64,000 bases of DNA, taken from the NCBI RefSeq assembly GCF_009760405.1, contig NZ_WRPP01000002.1:124001-188000 (forward strand), in the 5' to 3' direction. Position numbers and translations under genes: made by a program. The notes beneath the pieces were generated by a model. That model was not told where the DNA came from. It did no database searches and worked only from the letters and a program-made list of their open reading frames with translations. This DNA is from Nocardia terrae. Its GTDB lineage: Bacteria > Actinomycetota > Actinomycetes > Mycobacteriales > Mycobacteriaceae. This document shows, piece by piece, positions 50,626 through 59,313 of the stretch (position 1 is the first letter of the stretch; the number at the start of each line of letters is the position of its first letter).

Positions 50626-51450
50626 GTGCAGGTCGCGGGTAAGAACGCCATCGTCACCGGCGGAGGGGGCGGCATCGGCGGCGCGATCGCCGCGCGACTG
50701 GTGCGCGCCGGCGCGCGGGTCGTGGTCGCCGACCTGGACGCGGACGCGGCCGCCATGGTGGTGGCGGGCCTGGAGTCCGACGCCCCGGGCGAGGCCGTCG
50801 CGGTCGGGGCCGACGTCTCGGACCCGGCCCGCATCGCCGAGCTCATCGCCCGCTGCGAGGGCGAATTCGGTCCCGTCGATCTGTATTTCGCCAATGCGGG
50901 CGTGATCGGCCCGGTCGGGCTCGGCGAGGAGCAGGACTGGGCGCTCACCCTCGACGTGAACCTCAATGCGCACATTCGCGCGGCCCGCCTGCTGGTTCCC
51001 GGCTGGCTGGAGCGCGGGGAGGGCTACTTCATCGGCACCGCCTCGGCGGCGGGCCTGCTCACCCAGATCGGTTCGGCCGCATACTCGGTCACCAAGCACG
51101 CGGCGGTCGGGTTCGCGGAATGGCTGTCGGTGACCTACGGCGACCGCGGCATTCGCGTCAGCTGCCTGTGCCCGATGGGTGTGGAGACCCCGCTGCTGCG
51201 CGCGGGCGAGAACTCCGGGGACGCACTGGGTATGGCCGCCACCCGCGCGGTCACCTCGGCGGGCGCGGTGCTGACCCCCGACGAGTGCGCCGAGCTGGTG
51301 ATGGCGGCGGTCGACGACGAGCGATTCCTCATCCTGCCCCACCCGGAGGTGCTGGATATGTACCGTCGCAAGGGTGCCGACTACGACCGCTGGCTGGCGG
51401 GCATGCGGCACTACCAGGCGCGCCTGCTCGAGCAGGCCGACGGCCACTGA
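50626..51450 (+). CDS. SDR-family oxidoreductase
   Basis: A 274-residue SDR. VTGGGGGIGGAIA lies near residues 9-21, YFANAGVIGP follows, and the active site is GTASAAGLLTQIGSAAYSVTKHA. The C-terminal extension (EVLDMYRRKGADYDRWL) is typical of SDRs found with acyl-CoA dehydrogenases. GGAGGGAG precedes GTG 50626. Fifteen bases separate it from the kinase gene, so it is the first gene of a run that leads on to the acyl-CoA dehydrogenase. Confidence 0.92.
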   Translation: MQVAGKNAIVTGGGGGIGGAIAARLVRAGARVVVADLDADAAAMVVAGLESDAPGEAVAVGADVSDPARIAELIARCEGEFGPVDLYFANAGVIGPVGLGEEQDWALTLDVNLNAHIRAARLLVPGWLERGEGYFIGTASAAGLLTQIGSAAYSVTKHAAVGFAEWLSVTYGDRGIRVSCLCPMGVETPLLRAGENSGDALGMAATRAVTSAGAVLTPDECAELVMAAVDDERFLILPHPEVLDMYRRKGADYDRWLAGMRHYQARLLEQADGH

Positions 51451-51465
51451 GCAGCGGGGAGACAC

Positions 51466-52494
51466 ATGAGCGACGACCAGCGGGCCGACCTACCCGGCCT
51501 GGACCTCGAGCGACTTGCCGTGTGGCTGGCCGAGACCCGGCCCGGCCTGGTGAACGGGCCTCTGGCAGGCAGGCTGATCGCGGGTGGAAAGTCGAATCTG
51601 ACCTACGAGATCAGTGACGGCAGCCGGTCCTGGATCGTGCGGCGGCCGCCGCTGGGCCACGTGCTCGCCACCGCCCACGACATGGCCCGGGAGCACCGCG
51701 TCATCAGCGCCCTGGCCGCCACCGCCGTTCCCGTGCCCGCCACCTACGCGCTGTGCGAGGACCCCGAAATCATCGGCGCGCCTTTCTATGTCATGGAGCG
51801 CGTCCTCGGCACGCCGTATCGCACCTCGGCCGAACTGGTCGCGCTGGGCAGCGATCGCACCCGCGTCATCGCCACCGGCCTGATCGACACCCTCGCCGCC
51901 CTGCACACCGTCGACCCCGTCGCGGTCGGGCTGCAGGACTTCGGCCGCCCCGACGGCTTCCTCGAGCGTCAGGTTCGCCGCTGGAAGAAGCAGCTCGACG
52001 CCTCCTACAGCCGCGACCTGCCCGCCGCGGACGAACTGCACGAGCTGCTGACCAAACACCTTCCCGCGCAATCGCCCACCGGCATCGTGCACGGCGACTA
52101 CCGCCTCGACAATGTCCTCGTCGACGACGCCGACCGGGTCGCGGCCGTCATCGACTGGGAGATGGCCACTCTCGGCGATCCGCTCACCGATATCGGCCTG
52201 CTGCTGGTCTATCAGCGGATGAGCGATTCCGGTCTGCTGGGTGTCAGCGATGTCGCGCTCGCCCCCGGCTATCCGAGCGAATCCGAAGTGCTGGAGCGAT
52301 ATTCGGTCAGCTCCGGCCGGGACCTGTCCGATGTCGGCTTCTATGTCGCGCTGGCGTCGTTCAAGCTGGCCGTGATCAGCGAGGGCATCTACTTCCGGTT
52401 CAGCCACGGCCAGACCGTCGGCTCGGGTTTCGAGCATTTCGGCGAGGGCGTCGACCCCTTGCTGCGGGCGGGTCTCGCCGCCCTCCAAAGTTGA
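51466..52494 (+). CDS. APH-like kinase of the ACAD10/11-associated type
   Basis: A 342-residue protein-kinase-like phosphotransferase. [13 protein letters not shown] is the glycine-rich loop, [10 protein letters not shown] holds the ATP lysine region, and the catalytic segment is [14 protein letters not shown] followed by [17 protein letters not shown]. Homologues next to acyl-CoA dehydrogenases (LvaA in Pseudomonas; the N-terminal half of human ACAD10/11) phosphorylate 4-hydroxyacyl-CoAs. It lies directly between an SDR and such a dehydrogenase, so the same chemistry is a reasonable inference. Confidence 0.9.
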   Translation: MSDDQRADLPGLDLERLAVWLAETRPGLVNGPLAGRLIAGGKSNLTYEISDGSRSWIVRRPPLGHVLATAHDMAREHRVISALAATAVPVPATYALCEDPEIIGAPFYVMERVLGTPYRTSAELVALGSDRTRVIATGLIDTLAALHTVDPVAVGLQDFGRPDGFLERQVRRWKKQLDASYSRDLPAADELHELLTKHLPAQSPTGIVHGDYRLDNVLVDDADRVAAVIDWEMATLGDPLTDIGLLLVYQRMSDSGLLGVSDVALAPGYPSESEVLERYSVSSGRDLSDVGFYVALASFKLAVISEGIYFRFSHGQTVGSGFEHFGEGVDPLLRAGLAALQS

Positions 52495-52519
52495 ATCCGG
52501 CGTCAAGTTCACGTACGGT
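52491..52519 (+). promoter_or_regulatory. Promoter and operator of acyl-CoA dehydrogenase gene
   Basis: TTGAAT (52491-52496) and TACGGT (52514-52519) are spaced by 17 bases, a good sigma-70-type promoter. The -35 lies inside TTGAATCCGGCGTCAA (52491-52506), a dyad of the form TTGANNCCGGNNTCAA that recurs in weaker form at 50505-50543. Bound repressor would block the promoter. Confidence 0.7.
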
Positions 52520-52553
52520 CCGAACGGATCACCAGCCACCGTCAGGAGTTTCG

Positions 52554-53780
<1,227 letters not shown>

Positions 53781-53806
53781 GCCACAACGCGCCTTGGTTG
53801 TCAGGG

Positions 53807-54967
53807 TTAGGTGGCTGTCAACGTGAGTTCGGCTAGGGCGTGGGTGAGCCAGGAGTGGCGGAGGGTGTAGGAGTTGCGGGGGCGGGGGGCGTTGAGGGTG
53901 GGGTATTTGTGGAGGACTGCTCTGGTGGCGTGGATGGTTTGTAGTTCGGCCAGTGTTGCGCCTAGGCAGCGGTGGCGGCCGTGGCCGAAGGTGAGGGCGG
54001 GGCGGGTTTTGCCTGCCGGGTCGAGGTGGGCTGAGCGGATGGAGGCGAAAACTGTGTGGCCGCGGGGGATTTGGACGCCGTTGATCTCGAGGTCGGTGAG
54101 GGGGAAGCGGCGGACGGCGTAGTTCATGGGGGAGTTGGCGCGGATTCGGGTGCGGATGAAGGCGGCGAATTCTGTTGGGCGGTCGAGTAATTCGCGGGCC
54201 TGGGGCTGGTGGTCGCGGACCACGTCGTCGAGGACCGCGGAGGTGAGGCTGATGGTGTTCTCGAAGCCGCCGACGATGGTGATGAACGCCAGGCTCATGA
54301 GCTCGTCCTCGGTGAGGCGGTCGTCGCCGTCGCGGGCGGCGATCCACGCCGAGAGCAGGTCCTGGCCGGGGTCGCGGCGCTTGGCGGCGATCGCGTTGCC
54401 GATCAGTCCCAGCAGGGTTCGCATCGAAGTGCGCAAGGCCTCGGGCTCGTGCGAATCGTCGGCGCGCAGCAGCGGCGCGGACGCGGCCCGGAAATCGCCG
54501 AGCTGATCGGGGGACAGACCCAGCAGTGTGCCGGTGACGCGCACCGGCAACGGCTCGCACAGCCCGTCCATGAAATCGACCTCGCCGGTGGCGGGCAGTT
54601 GCGCGACGAGTTCGGTCACGGTGTCCAGGATCACCTTCTCCTGGGCCGGATACTGCGGGGGCGCAAAGGCTTCGGCGGCGAGCTTGCGAATGCGGCGATG
54701 GTGCTCGCCGTCCATGTTGAGCAGGTTGGCGTCCAGGGCGGGCGGCAGGCTGTTGCCTTTGTATCCGGTGGTGCTGTCGGCCTTGGCGGCGGAGACGTTC
54801 GGGTCGGCGAGCAGCCGTCGTACCGCGTCGTAGCCGGTGATCACCCACGCCGGTGAGCCGTCGGGCAATTCGGCCTGATGCACGCCGTCCCCGCGGGTGC
54901 GCAGCTCCTCGTGCAAGGCGTCGACATCATGGATTCCTGTGGTGAACGGACAACGCTCCGGTGCCAT
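53807..54967 (-). CDS. Cytochrome P450 with degenerate ExxR motif
   Basis: A 386-residue soluble P450. The heme loop is FGHGRHRCLG (Cys334) and the I-helix is AFITIVGGFENTISL. The K-helix ExxR motif reads TRIR (residues 273-276, in FIRTRIRANSP), so the usual glutamate is missing. The N-terminus is typical (MAPERCPFTTGIHDVDALHEEL). It converges on the acyl-CoA dehydrogenase with a 26-base gap. No ferredoxin gene is adjacent. The substrate is unknown. Confidence 0.92.
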   Translation of the reverse strand: MAPERCPFTTGIHDVDALHEELRTRGDGVHQAELPDGSPAWVITGYDAVRRLLADPNVSAAKADSTTGYKGNSLPPALDANLLNMDGEHHRRIRKLAAEAFAPPQYPAQEKVILDTVTELVAQLPATGEVDFMDGLCEPLPVRVTGTLLGLSPDQLGDFRAASAPLLRADDSHEPEALRTSMRTLLGLIGNAIAAKRRDPGQDLLSAWIAARDGDDRLTEDELMSLAFITIVGGFENTISLTSAVLDDVVRDHQPQARELLDRPTEFAAFIRTRIRANSPMNYAVRRFPLTDLEINGVQIPRGHTVFASIRSAHLDPAGKTRPALTFGHGRHRCLGATLAELQTIHATRAVLHKYPTLNAPRPRNSYTLRHSWLTHALAELTLTAT

Positions 54968-55031
54968 ACCGCCAGTCTGCCAAAGATCAGCGGCACGGCT
55001 CCGCCCATGCCGAGCGCGACGACAGCGCCGC

Positions 55032-55058
55032 GTCAGTCCGGCGTCAGCCCGGTGTCAG
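55032..55058 (+). promoter_or_regulatory. GTCAG direct repeats at 11-base spacing
   Basis: GTCAG occurs at 55032, 55043 and 55054, exactly 11 bases apart, just upstream of the GtrA start at 55081. One-turn direct repeats of this kind are typical binding sites of OmpR/PhoB-type response regulators. A TACAAC hexamer (55074-55079) adjoins the ATG. Confidence 0.55.
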
Positions 55059-55080
55059 CGCGGCTGGCGACAGTACAACC

Positions 55081-55605
55081 ATGAACAGCGCAGCACTCGC
55101 CACCGCCGGTCCGCGGAACGCCTTCGGGGACGAAATGATCCTCGCCGCCGCCGATCTGGCGTTCGACGGCTACTCGAGGCTGCGCGCTCAGGCATTCGGC
55201 CGCGTCACGGGATTCCTGCGCGGCGATCACGCACTCGCCCAGCTCATCCGCTTCGCCCTGGTCGGCGGCCTCAGCAATATCGCCTACGCCCTGCTGTTCG
55301 TCGCCATGATCGGAATCGGACCGCTGATCGCCAATATCGCGGGCTCGATCCTGAGCACGGTCATCGCGAACGAACTGCACCGGCGGCTCACCTTCCGCGC
55401 GGCCGGCCGGGTCGGCTGGTTCACCGCGCAGTGGGAGGGCGGCGGGCTGGCCGTGATCGGCCTGGGGGTCAGCACGGCCGCGCTGGCCGGACTCGACTTC
55501 TTCGCACCCGGCCTGGGCGCGATGGTCGAGGCGGGCGCTGTGATCGCCATCATGGCGGCCGTCGGCGGACTGCGCTTCCTGGCCTTGCGCGGCTTCGTCT
55601 TCTGA
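55081..55605 (+). CDS. GtrA family membrane protein
   Basis: A 174-residue protein with four transmembrane helices in its C-terminal 120 residues. The GtrA signature is ALAQLIRFALVGGLSNIAYALLF, then ANIAGSILSTVIANELHRRLTFR. GtrA proteins take part in moving polyprenyl-linked sugars across the membrane or in cell-envelope polysaccharide assembly. The N-terminal cytoplasmic arm of about 50 residues is longer than usual. GTCAG repeats upstream suggest control by a response regulator. Confidence 0.85.
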   Translation: MNSAALATAGPRNAFGDEMILAAADLAFDGYSRLRAQAFGRVTGFLRGDHALAQLIRFALVGGLSNIAYALLFVAMIGIGPLIANIAGSILSTVIANELHRRLTFRAAGRVGWFTAQWEGGGLAVIGLGVSTAALAGLDFFAPGLGAMVEAGAVIAIMAAVGGLRFLALRGFVF

Positions 55606-55713
55606 GCACCGGGCACCCGGGTTTCAGGGTCGGGTTCCGGGCATTCCCCGATGCGGGGCGCGGCCCCCGGCGGCAAGGATGAAAACAGACAGTGGTCGAC
55701 ATGAGGAGGAGCC

Positions 55714-56178
55714 ATGACCACGGGTGAATACGGCTACGCCCCCTTCGCGGGACCGATCGTCGGGGTGACCCCGGCCGGGATCGGCGTTCGCGCCGCGGCC
55801 CGCTTCATCGACTGGATCGTCGCCGGAATCGTCGGCGGCATCCTGTTCTGGATCTTCGACCTGCCGGGCTGGGCCTCGATCCTGCCGGGCGCGGGATTCG
55901 CGTTCCTGTACTTCGTCTGCTTCGAGGTGCTGACCGGCGCGACACCGGGCAAGAAACTGCTCGGCTTGCACGTCAACGGTTCCGGGGGTGCGCCCAAGCC
56001 GAGTCTCGCCGATTCGGCCAAGCGCAATGCCTACATGCTGCTCAACCTGATTCCCTGGGTCGGCGGCCTGCTGTGGTTCTGCGCGGCCGTGGCGATCGCG
56101 GTCACCGTGAGCGCGAGCTCGACGAAGCAGGGCTGGCATGACGATTTCGCGGACGGCACGCAGGTAGTGAAGCTCTGA
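55714..56178 (+). CDS. RDD family membrane protein
   Basis: A 154-residue protein with the RDD layout: ARFIDWIVAGIVGGILFWI (Arg and Asp in the first helix), GATPGKKLLGLHVNGSGG, and a final QGWHDDFADGTQVV (second Asp pair). Three hydrophobic segments. Function is unknown; some RDD proteins move ions or solutes. AGGAGGA precedes the ATG. It lies 108 bases after gtrA in the same direction. Confidence 0.9.
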   Translation: MTTGEYGYAPFAGPIVGVTPAGIGVRAAARFIDWIVAGIVGGILFWIFDLPGWASILPGAGFAFLYFVCFEVLTGATPGKKLLGLHVNGSGGAPKPSLADSAKRNAYMLLNLIPWVGGLLWFCAAVAIAVTVSASSTKQGWHDDFADGTQVVKL

Positions 56179-56200
56179 GGTCGGGAGGCGCGAGAGCGCC

Positions 56201-56284
56201 GAATGGGCCTGAACGTGCACTTCGACAGGACAATTGGCGGGAAGCCGCCGTCCGGCGAGGATTTGTGCACGATCAGGCCCATTC
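56201..56284. repeat. 79-bp palindromic repeat, copy 2
   Basis: Terminal arms GAATGGGCCTGAACGTGCAC (56201-56220) and the complementary 56265-56284 pair at 19 of 20 positions, enclosing 44 bases with a further GGCGG/CCGCC pair. Positions 56204-56282 align without gaps with 10766-10844 (60 of 79 identical). It sits 23 bases after the RDD stop and 60 bases before the GH6 gene. Confidence 0.9.
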
Positions 56285-56344
56285 GCGGTTCGAGCCGAAT
56301 CGCCCTGGAGAGCGGGTGATTCGGGCCACCGGCATACTGTGTCC

Positions 56345-57358
56345 ATGCGAAGGCGATCGAGCTGGGGTCGGTCGATCAGCGGGCGGACGGGAATCGTGTG
56401 CGGGGCGGTGCTCGTCCTGTCCGGGTGCGGACACGGACCGGACGCGCCCGATGCGGGGGCGATCCTCCAGCGGAACGCGCCCGCCGGTGCGGAACTGTTG
56501 CTGGAGTCCAATGATCGGTACTACTCCGATCTGCGGGCCACCCTGCCGTCGGTGACCGAGCCGCGGGTGCGGGCCAACCTCGAACGGCTGCTGCGGACTC
56601 CGGTGGCGGAGTGGCTGACCCGGGACCTGGAGGTGACGGCGGGGACCGTTCAGCAGGACATCGCGCGGGCGCAATCCGCCGGATCGATTCCGATGTTCGT
56701 CGCGTACAACATCCCCGGGCGGGACCTGCACGGCGAATCCGGTGGGGGACAGGCCGGGGCGGACGCGTACCGGCAGTGGATCCAGGGTGTCAGCGACGCG
56801 ATCGGGGCGAATCCGGCGATCGTGATCCTCGAGCCGGACGCCCTCGCCCACGCGACCGAGATGAACGATACCGACCGCGCGGCTCGGCTGGCGCTGCTGA
56901 GTTTCGCCTACGGTCAACTGCGGCAACACAATCCGGCGACGGCCGTCTACCTGGACGTGGGCAACAGCACCTGGGTGGACCCGGGCCGGGTCGCCGAGCT
57001 GCTGCACACCATCAGCCCGGATCAGCCGGTGGCGGGAATCTCCCTGAACGTGGCCAACCGGCGGCCCGAGGCCGAGATCCGTTCGTACGCCACACGAATC
57101 GAGCAGGCATACGGACATCAGCTGTTCGTCATGATCGACAGCTCGGTCAACGGCGCGCCCAACACCGCGCAGCTGGCCGACTGGTGTAATCCGCAGGGGC
57201 AGCGGGTCGGAACGCTGCCCAGCACCCGCTTCGACCCCGGCGCCATGATCGAGCACGCGTTCATCAAGACGCCGGGACAGTCCGACGGCCGCTGCGGCAC
57301 CAGCGAACAGCCCGCCGGCGAATTCGACCGCCAGTTGCTGCTCGACCAGCTGTCCTAG
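56345..57358 (+). CDS. GH6 lipoprotein glucanase (CslZ-like)
   Basis: A 337-residue lipoprotein: signal peptide with lipobox LSGC (25-28), then a glycoside hydrolase family 6 domain. PMFVAYNIPGRDLHGESGGG is the substrate-loop segment, IVILEPDALAH holds the catalytic-acid region, and YLDVGNSTWVDPGR and HAFIKTPGQSDGRC follow. GH6 enzymes cut beta-1,4-glucans. The ATG is five bases after a TACTGT hexamer. It converges on the GlxA-like gene with overlapping stops; in Streptomyces the GH6 gene cslZ sits next to cslA/glxA and trims their glucan. Confidence 0.9.
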   Translation: MRRRSSWGRSISGRTGIVCGAVLVLSGCGHGPDAPDAGAILQRNAPAGAELLLESNDRYYSDLRATLPSVTEPRVRANLERLLRTPVAEWLTRDLEVTAGTVQQDIARAQSAGSIPMFVAYNIPGRDLHGESGGGQAGADAYRQWIQGVSDAIGANPAIVILEPDALAHATEMNDTDRAARLALLSFAYGQLRQHNPATAVYLDVGNSTWVDPGRVAELLHTISPDQPVAGISLNVANRRPEAEIRSYATRIEQAYGHQLFVMIDSSVNGAPNTAQLADWCNPQGQRVGTLPSTRFDPGAMIEHAFIKTPGQSDGRCGTSEQPAGEFDRQLLLDQLS

Positions 57359-59313
57359 CCCAGATGGACCCATTTCGCGACACCGGGCACCCCGGCCGCA
57401 TCGACCGCGAACAGCATGTAATAGCCCGACGGCGCGATGGCCGAATTGTCCGGAACCGCTACGGACAGACCGGAATCCGTGCGCGTCACCGGTAGATCGA
57501 TCACCTTCTCATTGGTGTCGGTCACATGCGTGATCGCCGCCGGAGCGATCAACCGCATGTATTTGATATCGGCCGCCGCCGGAACCTCGGCCAGCGTCGA
57601 GCCGACCGTGTACTCGAAATTCTCACCGCGCCGGATCTCGGTGGGCCCGCCGGTGATCACCGGCCGCGCCACCGTCCCGCCGTCCGGCTTGTACAGGTAA
57701 GGCGGCGTATAGATTTCGATGCGCCGCTCGAACTTGCCCGGCAGCGTGTTCTTCTTGTCCGCGAACAGCGGATTGGACCCCTCGGTCATGATCTGCCCGG
57801 ACGGCAGCAGCACCGCCGTCGAGTGATAGTCGCGCCCGACGGTCGGATCGGCCATCGGATGCAGCCCGCCCTGCTGATCCAGCAGGAACGCGGCCAGAAT
57901 GTCGCTGGACCCGCGCCCGCGATAGTCGTGGGCGCCATTGGTGATGAACACATCCCCGCTGGGCAGCGGCACCAGATTCGGGTAGCGCGTGCCCTGCGGC
58001 AGCACCGCCAGCGGCTCGAACCTCGGCTGCGCCGCTTTCAGATCCACGATATCGATGCGCCCGGTCGACAGGTCCGAATCACCCACGCCGCCACCGCCGA
58101 CCACCAGCAGCCGCTGATCCTGCACCGGCCCCAGCCACGTCGAGGACCCGGTCTCGAGCATGTTCGGATCGCGTATCCCCGGCAACGGCTGGAAGGAATT
58201 GTCGGCCAGATTCCACAGGCCCGGATCCCGATGCTCCTCGGCCGGACCCCACCCGGTGGTCGGGCCGCTGAAGAACAGCAGATCCGGCGACGCGGTCTGG
58301 AACACCGCCGGATAGGTGGGCAGGATGCGCCGCAGATCGTCGCGCTCCACCCAGGCGCGAGTCGCCGGATCGTAGATCTCGGTCTGCCCGTCCAGGATTC
58401 GCCCCGAACCGTCCAGTCCCGAGGTGACCATCACCTTCCCGTCGGCCAGCCGGGTCAGCGTCGGATACCAGCGGGCGTAGTTCATATTGCCGACGGCCTC
58501 ATAGGTTTCCGTCCACGGATTGAACAGATACGAGGCGTCGATGCCCTGATATTCCTTCTTCTTCAACGCCATCTCCGGCGCGAAACCGTACAGGTTCTGC
58601 TGCGCCGCGAAACTCAGCCCGCCGATCATGTAGTGGTCGTTGTGATCCCACACGCCGTCGGTCCCGGTGGCGTCGGCGGAGACGTACACATTCCGGTCGG
58701 TCGCCGACACCTTGTAGGTGACCGGATCCTTGGCGGCCGGCGGCACGGTGATATCGCGATCGGAGCGATACACCTTCCCGCTGTCCTTGCCCGTGAAGGT
58801 CGTTCCCTTGGGTACGACACCGGGATGATCGGGGTCCTCGTTGCGGATCGTCATGTATCCGCCCGCGTGCGTGAGATTCTCCGGCAGCACCTCGTAGCTG
58901 CCGGTCCCGCCCGCGATGAGAATCGTGCCGTCGGCCAGATAGGCGTGATCGGAACAGAACAGATCCACCGGCGTGTCGATGCGCTTGGCGGTCCGCGTCT
59001 CCGGATCGAAGATCAGCGAGTTGTAGATGCCCTTGTCGGAATTGTGGTGATCGTTGCCGCTGCCCGCGATGAGCAGCACCTTGCCGGTCGGCAGCACGAT
59101 CGAATGAATGATGTTGGCGTCGATGTCCTTCGGCAGCGTCACGACTTCCCACTTGCCGTACTTCGCCTTGTAGTCATCGGAATTGATGAGCCGATTGTGC
59201 TGGAACCGGTGATACAGCGCGGCCACCGTCGCGGTGGTCGCGATGGCGAGGGTGCCGACCACCACGGCCGTCACCACCCAGCGCACGAAACGGGTCGGCG
59301 TCTGCTTCAGCAC
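57355..59313 (-). CDS. glxA: GlxA-like copper radical oxidase
   Basis: A 652-residue protein: one N-terminal transmembrane anchor (about 11-33), kelch-type blades, and a DUF1929/Ig C-terminal domain. By comparison with galactose oxidase the active site is present: Cys120 (DLFCSDHAYL), Tyr283 (ARWYPT), Tyr496-His497 (GRDYHS) and His596 (ITHVTDTNEK). It should hold a Tyr-Cys radical and copper and oxidise glycan primary alcohols while making peroxide. GAGGAGGAG precedes the GTG, which overlaps the CslA stop by 7 bases, so the two are translationally coupled. Confidence 0.92.
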   Translation of the reverse strand: MLKQTPTRFVRWVVTAVVVGTLAIATTATVAALYHRFQHNRLINSDDYKAKYGKWEVVTLPKDIDANIIHSIVLPTGKVLLIAGSGNDHHNSDKGIYNSLIFDPETRTAKRIDTPVDLFCSDHAYLADGTILIAGGTGSYEVLPENLTHAGGYMTIRNEDPDHPGVVPKGTTFTGKDSGKVYRSDRDITVPPAAKDPVTYKVSATDRNVYVSADATGTDGVWDHNDHYMIGGLSFAAQQNLYGFAPEMALKKKEYQGIDASYLFNPWTETYEAVGNMNYARWYPTLTRLADGKVMVTSGLDGSGRILDGQTEIYDPATRAWVERDDLRRILPTYPAVFQTASPDLLFFSGPTTGWGPAEEHRDPGLWNLADNSFQPLPGIRDPNMLETGSSTWLGPVQDQRLLVVGGGGVGDSDLSTGRIDIVDLKAAQPRFEPLAVLPQGTRYPNLVPLPSGDVFITNGAHDYRGRGSSDILAAFLLDQQGGLHPMADPTVGRDYHSTAVLLPSGQIMTEGSNPLFADKKNTLPGKFERRIEIYTPPYLYKPDGGTVARPVITGGPTEIRRGENFEYTVGSTLAEVPAAADIKYMRLIAPAAITHVTDTNEKVIDLPVTRTDSGLSVAVPDNSAIAPSGYYMLFAVDAAGVPGVAKWVHLG

